Below are positions 1-8,451 of a stretch of 24,130 bases of DNA, one piece after another (the stretch's first letter is position 1; each line of letters opens with the position of its first letter). Made by a program: the position numbers and the translations under genes. Below the pieces are notes generated by a model that saw only the letters and a program-made list of their open reading frames with translations, was not told the origin of the DNA and searched no databases. Origin of the DNA: Sphaerosporella brunnea. Lineage: Eukaryota > Ascomycota > Pezizomycetes > Pezizales > Pyronemataceae. The stretch is taken from NCBI GenBank assembly GCA_008704415.1, contig VXIS01000500.1, positions 1 through 24,130 of the forward strand, given 5' to 3'.

Positions 1-484
1 GTGAAATGTTGCTGATCGAATTCCTGCTGATGGCCCTCAGCTCCGGCCAACAATTCTGGCTTAACTACAACATCGACCATCCCCATAATCGAGCCAAAGC
101 CGTCAGCGTCGAGTTTTACGTGGATGGGAAGCGTGTGGATACCCAATTCCCTCTAGCCGTCGAGGGGACGGGCCTGCAACTGTTGGACCGGTACAATCGA
201 GCATCCACCTCTCAGTATGGCAAGGACGAAGAGGGCAATGTATACCGGCGCGATGTGTTCTTTACTCCTTATGGGGAAGCCAAAGATGCCACAGAGAACA
301 GCTCGCGTCCATCGAGTGCAGCAGGCACATCATCCCGGGAAACCTCAGGCATCATCGAGTGCAAGTCTTCCGAGCGGAAAAGACGGGGGAATGGGCGGGC
401 TCGATTACGCCGGACGACATCTCGGGGTCCGTTCCTGTCAACAAGAACTCACTGCGTCGGAAAGGATTGACCCACACCGTACGA
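1..484 (+). pseudogene. Indel-bearing mirror copy of the DUF7918-like gene fragment
   Basis: The plus strand of the left arm repeats exon 2 and most of the intron of the minus-strand gene at 449-1134. Net frame is lost and regained. A one-base deletion near 163 and a one-base insertion near 205 scramble about 14 residues between them, and the same happens between about 267 and 282. A further deletion near 364 destroys the frame for the rest. It has no first exon in the window and no sensible end, so it should not be annotated as a gene. It is probably an artefactual copy. Confidence 0.8.
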
Positions 485-1008
485 GGTGTAAGCTATAATT
501 TTCGCTGCAGGGATCGAGGCTCCGAGTCGTACGGTGTGGGTCAATCCTTTCCGACGCAGTGAGTTCTTGTTGACAGGAACGGACCCCGAGATGTCGTCCG
601 GCGTAATCGAGCCCGCCCATTCCCCCGTCTTTTCCGCTCGGAAGACTTTGCACTCGATGATGCCTGAGGTTTCCCGGGATGATGTGCCTGCTGCACTCGA
701 TGGACGCGAGCTGTTCTCTGTGGCATCTTTTGGCTTCCCCATAAGAGTAAAGAACACATCGCGCCGGTATACATTGCCCTCTTCGTCCTTGCCATACTGA
801 GAGGTGATGCTCGATTGTACCGGTCCAACAGTTGCAGGCCCGTCCCCTTCGACGGCTAGAGGGAATTGGGTATCCACACGCTTCCCATCCACGTAAAACT
901 CGACGCTGACGGCTTTGGCTCGTATGGGATGGTCGATGTTGTAGTTAAGCCAGAATTGTTGGCCGGAGCTGAGGGCCATCAGCAGGAATTCGATCAGCAA
1001 CATTTCAC
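1..1008. repeat. Long inverted repeat (palindrome), arms 1-484 and 527-1008, 42-bp spacer
   Basis: Reverse-complementing 527-1008 gives the sequence of 1-484, with base 1 pairing with 1008 and 484 with 527. Comparing the arms by eye, the only differences are indels: about 3 extra bases in the left arm near 81-90, a missing A near 163, an extra C near 205, an extra C near 267, a missing A near 282 and a missing A near 364. I found no substitution in about 480 bp. The left arm begins at the first base of the window, so its true outer end is unseen. Indel-only divergence is unlike an ageing duplication or RIP, and suggests a fold-back long-read chimera at a contig end. Confidence 0.95.
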
Positions 1009-1134
1009 TCCGCATGCCACTCACTGTGCAGCAATGTAGCAGCTGACGCCACCGGGGAACTCGTCAACCTCATATTCCTCGAGCTTGCCGTCGTGAGTGT
1101 GGATAGACGCAGTGATTCCGTTGATGGTAGGCAT
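449..1134 (-). CDS. DUF7918-like fungal hypothetical protein, 3' end replaced by palindrome
   Basis: Two exons on the minus strand: 1134-1025, then 968-449, with a 56-nt intron (969-1024) that has GTGAGT and CAG ends and a TGCTGAT-like branch site. The 36-codon first exon begins MPTINGITASI and the exons join as ...YIAA-HSGQQFWLNY, which restores one clean frame. The start MPT(I/L)NGI and the SGQQFWLNY and VEFYVDGKRVD stretches are what I associate with DUF7918, a family of unknown function common in Pezizomycotina. The model is 209 residues. Residues from about 185 on come from the palindrome spacer (14 codons) and then from the antisense of the gene itself (last 11 residues and stop), so the C-terminus is not native and the true gene should be longer. 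The family call is from memory of motifs. Confidence 0.7.
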
Positions 1135-1465
1135 GATAGTGAATAAAAAAGCAGAAACAGAACAAGTTACTCTAGGTAGCAAGCGTCAAAGAAAACAAAG
1201 AGGGAATAAGTGGGTACTGAAGATTAAAAAAAGAGAAGAAAGCGAGATCAACGACGGCTGCGGGTATGGAGGAGAGAAGAAAGGAAGGAAGAAAGGAAGG
1301 AAAGTGTGGCTTCTGGAAGAGTGGGAGAGCTCACCAACGATCATTCGAATAGCATCACATGACTCAGCGAACCCCTGCCCCTGACATATGTCATTCACTG
1401 TCTGGTGAGCTACGCTAGTCCAGAAAAAACACTCCAAAACTTTTCAACACTCCGCACATCACCGC
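1135..1465. promoter_or_regulatory. Divergent intergenic region between DUF7918-like gene and BCP1
   Basis: 331 bp separate the two start codons, so both promoters must lie here or overlap. It holds a purine-rich run of GGAA/GAAA repeats at about 1266-1310 and a TGACTCA at 1360-1366. No TATA box was recognised for either gene. Confidence 0.5.
1360..1366 (+). promoter_or_regulatory. TGACTCA, Gcn4/CpcA-type (cross-pathway control) site
   Basis: An exact TGACTCA lies about 100 bp upstream of the BCP1 start codon, inside the longer string CATCACATGACTCA. The same 14 bases recur at 12256-12269. TGACTCA is the established bZIP target of Gcn4/CPC-1. A single 7-mer can occur by chance, so function is inference. 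Confidence 0.3.
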
Positions 1466-2356
1466 ATGTCCAGCAACAAGCGCAAAGATCCCATCAACGA
1501 CGATGGCGATGGAGACATCAACATGTCCTCCGCCGCCGACAACGGTGACGACTCCGGCTCGGAAGACATGGACATGGTGAAGGTGGACTTCGAGATGTTC
1601 GACCCTCAACCTGCGCACGACTTCCACGGCATCCGCCAGCTTCTGCGCCAACTCTTCGATGCAGACTCAGCTCTCTTCGACCTCTCCGCTCTCACAGAAC
1701 TGATACTGTCGCAACCCCTCCTCGGCACCACCGTCAAGACGGAGGGCAACGAATCCGACCCATTCGCTTTCCTCACCGTGATCAACCTGCACGAGCACGC
1801 CTCGAACCTAGCCATACAAACGCTTGCTTCCTACCTCCTCGCTAAGTCTGCATCGAGCCCTCAGCTGCACGCGAAATTGCGTTCCCTTCTCGATTCTGGA
1901 AGCAGTGCGCAATTAGGACTGATCCTAACGGAGCGTTTGATCAACATGCCCGTGCAGGTCGTGCCGCCGATGTACAAGATGCTGCTGGAGGAGATTGAGT
2001 GGGCGCTTGCCGAGAACGAGCCATACAACTTCACGCACTTTATGGTGCTGTCAAAGACCTACACCGAGGTTGCTTCCCGACTTGATGAGCTCGAAGCACG
2101 ACCGAACAAGAAGGGCAAGAAGCAGGCGAAGCGCAGGAATGAGACCTTTTACTACCACCCTGAAGATGAGGTGATATGGCGGAGATGCGGAGAGGACAAT
2201 GCGGCGGGCTTCAGGTTTGAGAAGGAGGGCGAGGCGGCGGATTCGAAGAGGGCATTCAGTGACATGGGAATCAAGCCGCAGGGTTTGATGATGCTTATCG
2301 AGAAGGAGGGCTTCGGCCAAATGGTAGAGGATTTAGAAGGTCTTTTCAAGCCGTAG
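1466..2356 (+). CDS. BCP1: Bcp1/BCCIP family protein (Rpl23 chaperone, nuclear export factor)
   Basis: Intronless 296-codon ORF. Residues 10-40 are an acidic, D/S-rich tail. The BCCIP-type domain (p21-binding protein family) follows from about residue 42 to the end, with family-typical stretches such as FHGIRQLLRQLF, LTERLINMP and PPMYKMLLEEI. A lysine/arginine cluster near residues 214-224 (KKGKKQAKRR) is a likely nuclear localisation signal. FYYHPEDEV follows it, as in homologues. In yeast Bcp1 is an essential nuclear protein that chaperones ribosomal protein Rpl23 and is needed for export of the kinase Mss4. Length matches the family (about 280-300). The start is the first ATG in frame, after a C/A-rich leader. 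The conserved fold and clean frame make this a functional gene. Confidence 0.93.
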   Translation: MSSNKRKDPINDDGDGDINMSSAADNGDDSGSEDMDMVKVDFEMFDPQPAHDFHGIRQLLRQLFDADSALFDLSALTELILSQPLLGTTVKTEGNESDPFAFLTVINLHEHASNLAIQTLASYLLAKSASSPQLHAKLRSLLDSGSSAQLGLILTERLINMPVQVVPPMYKMLLEEIEWALAENEPYNFTHFMVLSKTYTEVASRLDELEARPNKKGKKQAKRRNETFYYHPEDEVIWRRCGEDNAAGFRFEKEGEAADSKRAFSDMGIKPQGLMMLIEKEGFGQMVEDLEGLFKP

Positions 2357-3518
2357 GATGGCGAGGGGTCCTCCCGCGAACTTGCTGGGCTTCCAAGATC
2401 GTAGCACGGAGGCAGTGAACGTTTGAGCGTGACTTTTTTATGCCCCGTACCCTCGAGTTTGCCGCGCTCCACCTAGCGATGCCCGCACCTACCCTCATTG
2501 GCTTGCCTTGCCACTGAGAAAAATAAGCCTCGCCGTTGGTTGTCCATATGACATCAATGCGTGCCGAAAAGAGCAGGCGGCGCTTAACCTGCGGGACCTC
2601 GCTTTTGGGGGGAGCGGTATCTGTGTATAGTAAGTAGCAGGTGTACTAAAGTACTACGGCACATATGTAGCGCCGGCAACCTTTGACACCCCGGCAAAGC
2701 GTTATCTGATCTGATATGAGAAGATCACATGATCGATTGATGATTAGATTAGATGATCCGATTAAATAGATATTGTAGGGTTCGCCCAAGCCGCGCGCTC
2801 AACACCAAAGAAGAGCATGCTCTCCTTTCCTCACATTCATCGAAGCTTCTTCTTCACTCTCATCTCGTTCTAATGCGGCTCTGCCTTCTGGACGTGAACC
2901 TTCTCATCCGCCAACTCTTCCTGCCCGTTCCAGGCTCCGTCTTTCCCGATTTGTCTCTGAGACAGGAAGAGAGTGCCGCGGAATCCCAAAACTCTGACTT
3001 GACCGAGACCGCCACCAACAAAACTCCTGCGATGCTCTCATGTGCTGTGCAATATGTAATGACGATGCGACGAACGCGTGATCAAGGCATCGGAGCAGTC
3101 TCTGAAGCATTTCTAATTTATGACGCATCCAATGGAGCTATAATTTGATCGTGCTGTGCATTTCAGTTGTGCTCTTCGGTGATGATATTGACGATTTGAC
3201 CACCTTGCTTCTTCACCTCTCATAAGCCTCAGCCCGATCTTGAACTTTGGCTTCCTCTCCTCACACCAACTCCCCAGACGCAACTGCAACCAAGGGAACA
3301 AGAGAGTTTACACCAAACACAAACTTCCCCCCCTTCTATCACCAATTCCTTTTCCTCCCTTTCAGCCACCTTCGAATTCTCTCGTTCTTGACGCTACCGA
3401 ACCGCCGATCTTCCGTTCCTTCCACGGTCCTCCGTCCGACAGCTCACCTCGCCTCCTGCCGCCCATCAAATAGGCTCTTACTGCCTTTTATTATTCCAAT
3501 CTTCAGGACCCAGGCGCA
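2357..3518. other. Intergenic, BCP1 3' region and ERV29 promoter
   Basis: No convincing gene. Near 2705-2765 there is a run of short GATC/GATT/GATAT words, a possible cluster of GATA-like sites. From about 3300 to 3510 the plus strand becomes strongly C/T-rich with little G, typical of a fungal core promoter and 5' leader just upstream of the ERV29 start at 3519. A 131-codon ORF at 2753-3148 has no recognisable motif. Confidence 0.6.
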
Positions 3519-4672
3519 ATGTCGCAGATCAGAGGCACAGCAGGGTACCACCTAGGTCCCGAACACAGGCCGTTCGGGGGTCCCTCCATGTCGGCGGCAA
3601 CCTCAGATCCCTCTCCTCTCGACGCCATCCGCGCGCAGACCAGCAAGATTGAGGACCTACTGGACACCTTTGCAGAGCCGATGAAGCCGTGTGTTTCTCC
3701 GCCCCAGGAGTAGTGGCGACGCGACAAGAAAAAGCTAACAGCCTATCAGCCACCTCCCCGCTATCGGCCGCTTCCTGATCGTAGTCACGTTCATTGAGGA
3801 TGCGCTGCGGATAATCACTCAATGGAATGACCAGCTTTCGTACCTCAATGACTACCGCCACAGTGCGCCCCCCTTCTCTGAAGCTCCGAGTTTCCGATGC
3901 GAGCTTAACACTAACTTGTGGCGTTCCGTTTCACAGTTCCATGGGGCCTCACGCATCTGTTTTTGGGGCTGAACGTTATTGTGATGCTTGTGGCGTCAGC
4001 ACTCGTGGTTATGCGGCGGCATTCGACATACGCAGTCGGCGGACTGTTCGGCGTGGTTATAACACAGGCACTCGGATACGGTCTCATCTTCGACCTCAAC
4101 TTCTTCCTTCGCAACTTGTCGGTGCTCGGCGGCCTGCTGATGGTCATTTCTGACTCGTTCCACCGCAAGAAGTTCGCGTTCGCCGGCTTGCCGCAAATCG
4201 ACGAGAAGGACAGAAAGGTCTACTTCCAACTCGCCGGACGTGTGTTGTTGGTATTTCTCTTCGTCGGCTTCGTGTTCTCGGGCGAGTGGACCGTTTCGCG
4301 TATCCTGGTTAGCATTGTCGGTCTCATCGCATGTGTGATGGTGGTTGTCGGCTTCAAGGCCAAGTGGAGTGCTGTGTTACTGGTTGTTATTCTCAGCATC
4401 TTCAATGTCTTGATCAACAACTTCTGGACTGTATGTCACACCCCGCCCCTCGCGGTGGAAATGAAAGCTGACAAAGGAACAGCTCCATCCCCATCACCCC
4501 CACCGGGACTTTGCCAAGTACGACTTCTTCCAGATCTTGTCCATCGTGTAAGCACCCACGCGCTTTTATTTCCTGTACCGGTGCTAACATTGCTGTCAGT
4601 GGTGGTCTCGTTCTCCTGGTCAACATGGGCCCTGGCTCCCTCTCCGTCGACGAGAAGAAGAAGGTCTACTGA
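3519..4672 (+). CDS. ERV29: Erv29/SURF4 ER-to-Golgi cargo receptor, five exons
   Basis: Exons 3519-3688, 3750-3862, 3937-4430, 4483-4547 and 4600-4672; introns of 61, 74, 52 and 52 nt, all GT..AG with CTAAC or CTGAC branch sites (GCTAACA in the first). Joined they give 304 residues, close to yeast Erv29 (310). Diagnostic SURF4 stretches cross the junctions: KPHLPAIGRFLIVVTFIED, then WNDQLSYLNDYRH-IPWGLTH, then FWT-LHPHHPHRDFAKYDFFQ. Several hydrophobic helices follow residue 95. The C-terminus KKKVY-stop is a canonical KKXX dilysine signal for COPI retrieval to the ER. The protein packages soluble secretory cargo into COPII vesicles. The N-terminal 45 residues are polar and cytosolic, as in homologues. 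All four junctions are in phase, so the gene looks intact. Confidence 0.96.
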
Positions 4673-5166
4673 GCGGATCCGATCAATCTACCGGCATCAT
4701 CTCGAAATGGGCACGCACTTAAACTAGTAAAAGTTGACATGACGTTACCGGAGGGTTTGAGGCGAGGGGAAGCAGGGAAATGGGACGGGAAATGGCGCTA
4801 TTCGTTCGTACTGGGTACTATTTGTTCGTCGGTTGTTTTTCTCTTTTTTTTTTCCTTTCCTTCTGTATTGAGTCTGTGCATTTGGTTTTCTGTCTCGTTT
4901 GTGGGTGAGATCGCGGGGTGATGGGTGGGATGATCTTTTCATGCAGCATATGCAAAAGATGGGTTTGATAAGACGGCATATGAGCTTGAGAATGCCAGCC
5001 TAGCCCGTTGCCCGATCGGCACGATACCGGTATTCGGAGATCCACGCTCGATGTGTTTGATAGACAGCAAACAAGACAAGCCGTGTATCTAACCATAACG
5101 CACGGACCCCACCCAGACCGCTCGCTACCCGGCCTGACAGAGCTGGCCAGGTTAAAAACACGTCAG
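4673..5166. other. ERV29 3' region and spacer
   Basis: T-rich tract at about 4835-4870 fits a 3' untranslated region and polyadenylation zone. CHORD domain 1, expected upstream of the pseudogene that follows, could not be found here in any frame. No other feature seen. Confidence 0.5.
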
Positions 5167-5650
5167 GTCTCTACCACCCCTCCTCCTCCCAAGGTCGAAA
5201 AGGTCGAGAAGCCGCTGGAGCAAGATCCTGTGGGAGTCATGTCCAGAAGTGCGCAAATTGCAAGCGTTTAGGCTGCAACGCCGAGTTCCCCGCGGCGAGA
5301 GACCCTAGCACGAAAAGTGCGTGTTCCATCCCGGAGTACCTATGTTCTACGAGGGGAGCAAGGGGTATTCATGTTGTAAGCGGCGGGTGATGGAGTTTGA
5401 GGCGTCTTTGAAGATCAAGGGGTGCGCTGAAAACAGGCATCTTTACGTTGGAGAGCCGAAAAAGGAGGAGGAACTTGTCACCTCTTGCAGAAGCGACTTC
5501 TATCAGACTTGGGGGTAACGTCATTGTTAGCGTGTTTGCTAAGGTGGATAAGGAAACAGCGGTGATCAAGTTTGCGGAAAGGGAAATGGAGGTGGATGTT
5601 AAGATAGATGGTGAGAAGAGGTTTAAGCAGGCTTTGACAGCAAAGATGCA
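5167..5650 (+). pseudogene. Broken CHORD/CS-domain gene (Chp1/RAR1-Sgt1-like co-chaperone relic)
   Basis: Fragments in shifting frames match one protein family in order. A proline-rich linker reads TTPPPPKVEKVEKPLEQDP at 5167-5232. The second CHORD domain starts at about 5241 with CKRLGCNAEF. It continues in another frame from 5318 with CVFHPGVPMFYEG, SCCKRRVMEF and GCAENRHLYVG, keeping the zinc-binding Cys/His pattern. The start of a CS (p23-like) domain, NVIVSVFAKVDKETAVIKF, appears in a third frame from about 5519. Frame steps fall near 5238, 5314 and 5514. CHORD 1 and the second half of the CS domain are missing, so truncation accompanies the frameshifts. Intact relatives are Hsp90 co-chaperones. 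Base-calling indels could explain the frameshifts but not the missing ends. Confidence 0.82.
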
Positions 5651-5807
5651 GGCACATCATTTTTATCAACCTCCATCCAACCCGTCCGTCCAATAGTGGC
5701 TACAATGAGGAGAAGAGAGTGAAACAACAAAATTCAAGGTTCTGTCTGGGATGGGAGGGACGGTGCAAATATATGTGTGGATTCCTTCTGCGCTAGGAAG
5801 CGTGGCC

Positions 5808-5822
5808 AAAAAATCACCAAAA
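5808..5822 (-). terminator. RNA polymerase III terminator of tRNA-Pro
   Basis: On the minus strand the tRNA 3' end at 5829 is followed within 6 nt by TTTT (5822-5819) and soon after by TTTTTT (5813-5808). Runs of four or more T are the standard Pol III stop signal. Confidence 0.75.
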
Positions 5823-5828
5823 GACAAC

Positions 5829-5919
5829 GGCTCGAACCCGGATTTGAACCGGGGACCTCTCGCAATTTGAACTTAGGGAGTTACCCTAAGCGAGAATCAT
5901 ACCACTAGACCATCCGAGC
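5829..5919 (-). tRNA. tRNA-Pro(AGG) with a 19-nt intron
   Basis: Minus strand, 91 nt of which 72 are mature. The acceptor stem GCTCGGA pairs with TTCGAGC (one G-T pair). The D-arm A box reads TGGTCTAGTGG, the anticodon stem is CTCGC/GCGAG, and the T arm CCCGG-TTCAAAT-CCGGG holds the B box. The loop TTAGGG..T puts AGG at positions 34-36, decoding CCU. The intron (5865-5883) lies just after position 37, the canonical eukaryotic site, and contains CCCTAA, which can pair with TTAGGG of the anticodon loop as expected for splicing-endonuclease recognition. The CCA end is not encoded. Confidence 0.96.
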
Positions 5920-8451
5920 TGCTTTATGTGCAGTTGCTGCTATCATCAATATTGAAGCGCTGTCCAATTAGGATCCGGCAGAATTTGTTTTTGATGCTGC
6001 CGGCATTTGGGTACAGGCGAATGTGTGATTTGTCCATTGACGTACAAGTATGACATTCCTAAAAGGCAAATCCACCTAATTACGTACGAGACCGCAAAGT
6101 TACACACGACGTAGTAGTTACAACGCTCAGAGCTTGTGAAATTTTTGTTCAGTTGTCATTTTCCCCTCCACATTGTACTATCTGCCGTAAGTCAACCCCG
6201 TGGGCCACCAGAAATCCTGCAAGGTTGCCCGGCCACGTGAGTTTGTAAACCCAGCCTATGAAAAAAAAAGGGTCGCCGCCGCTATTCAAGCTATTCACGG
6301 GCATCCAAATCCTTCGCCCAAGCTCATCGCCAGTGTCCTCTCACAGAAAATCGTGCTAGCCAGGGGGCTTTAGGCGGCAGGGAAAGCAGAAGCTAGCCAT
6401 GTAGGCAACAGGGGTGGACGTGAGGTGGGAAAGCAATCGGTCCTTAATCATGAGATATCACCCGACCCACCATTACAGTCGCTTTTTGATATTTCTTTTC
6501 ATTTCCGTGCTTGGGGCATCACGTATAGAAAGAGCTCAATCACTAGCCTCAAAATTGATGCTCAAAAACCTCTTAGTTGCGAGAAAGACCCAGTGTGTCG
6601 AGATTATGGCCGTGGGTAACTACTACGTTGTGTGTAACTTCGCGGTCCTGGGTGTTACTCCCTCCGCATCTATCCCCCGCGGCTGTTTTGGTCTGCGGAC
6701 CGGTATGTACGGTAGCAGCACACGGCTTTTGTCCACAGCGTCTATCCTGAACTCGATTCGATAAGACCAAAGCTGAGTGGGGGGCAGATAGCCTGAGATA
6801 CATATTCTTCGCGCCGACCGCTAGGCAGCAATTTACCGCCAAATAGGATAGAACCAGTTGCTATGAAAGGCATCGAAAATACGAGGGGGAGGATAGTCTT
6901 AGTCGTTTTAGAGGCCATTGACTTCGCAAACGCCCTGCGTGTTGTTGCCAGCTGTCCCAGCCTGTGGGAGTTGCCCTATGAGTGGCCTTAAAGGCTAGGA
7001 TTGGTCCAAAAGATTATTCAATCAATGTTTTGGTTTAAAGTATTGATCATCTATTTGGCCGGCTGGCCGCTGGGACAATCTGCTCGGCCGAAACCTTTCT
7101 CCTGCCAATGGTTGCAGGACGGCATGGCTGTGCTCCTGCTCACAGGCATATGTAGCACTGGAGTTGTGTATCTCGAGCTTGGTGTTGAAGATTTCGCCTC
7201 TGGAGTTGGACGCACGTAGCAAGCGGCACATGCATGCATACATTGTAGGAGCTACAGACCTATCATAACTTAATTTGGGCAGGGGGCACAGACACATTAT
7301 ATATCCAATCGGACAGCAGGAGTAGCTAGTATGCAGTATTCGGGAAGAGGCCGTGTAAAGGCTCGATCCTAAACCGCCGTGAGGTTTTTCAAACTGGGGG
7401 ACTTCCCGGCGTTTGAATGGTGATTAGAGTATGTAGGCGCACTCGGTATGTAGGTAGTTTACTGGGACGCTTGCATGACGTCCGAGACCTCCATTGCTCG
7501 CTACTGTAGGTGCGCATACTGGGAACAGACAATCTGTAAAAACAGAAACCATCCGCCGACCGAAACAAGTACCTAGTCGAAAAGGGCTTCATTCTGCAAA
7601 CGACCTCATGCAAAAATGATCGCGGTATCTGCGGTCTAGTTTGTGGGGAATGAAGTTTTTTTTCTTTCTTTTTTTTCGATCCCCCGTTTCGGAAGCTGAT
7701 GGTATCTGTTTGCAGGTGCTTCATGTATCGTGATACGCCACTAAAAATTTAGGAAAGTTGACCGAGCCTCCTTTCCCTTTAGGCTGCAAAGGAGCTCGAA
7801 AAGTGCGGCTGGCTGTCTTGTGCTTTTAAATGCATGCAAGCAACTTCAGCCTGCATGCGCAGATGAATCGTGATCCGTGGAGTTGGCAAGTGACCAGAAA
7901 AGCACAAAAGCAGATTGAAATAGGGCTTTCAGAGTAACATGTACATAATCATCCGGTCCCCGCGTTTTTCTGTATGCATGCACGTTCGTCTGGGCGTGCA
8001 TTTCGGTCTGTCGTCCAATCGGACCTGCCTCCGGCGAAGCTGTCACATAGGACATGTACTCGTACGCATCAGAACCAGCCTCTTTCATTCCTTCCAAATT
8101 GCACATTTGTAATGTTGTACTATCAAATGTTTCAGTAACCAACCAAATGGAGAGACTGATGCTGTGTACCGATGCTGCCTGTTGACTAAGGATGTAGGTA
8201 GACCTCCTACTTTCGAAATTGTAAGACATGTTGCTGTCAACCAGAATTGAGGCCAGGCGGAAACAACCTTCGTTCGCTATCGATGCTGCTTCCGCTGGTT
8301 CACATCCCAATCGAAGAGATTGCGCACATGTGCACGCACTCGAGGGATTGCGCATATTCCGCTGAAAAAAAAAAAATGATATAAAGGGAAAGGCCATGGC
8401 CCGGATGCTCCTCGCCATTTTACTCGCGTCAAAGCACACTCGAAGGAAGTC
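5920..8451. other. 2.5-kb gene-free stretch
   Basis: No ORF with recognisable domains or plausible splicing on either strand. Visible details are an A run near 6261-6269, a pyrimidine tract with T runs near 7656-7677, and an A run with TATAAAG at 8368-8388 that may serve the promoter of the gene starting at 8452. A 116-codon ORF at 6414-6764 has no family features. No repeats shared with the rest of the window were noticed. Confidence 0.5.

Noticed and set aside
1..1008. RIP (repeat-induced point mutation) of the duplicated arms
   Set aside because: RIP leaves many C-to-T and G-to-A changes; none is seen between the arms.
2753..3148. 131-codon plus-strand ORF between BCP1 and ERV29
   Set aside because: No domain-like motif, composition typical of intergenic DNA, and no promoter or splice support.
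6414..6764. 116-codon plus-strand ORF
   Set aside because: No recognisable family, overlapping ORFs in other frames, and isolated in a gene-free stretch.
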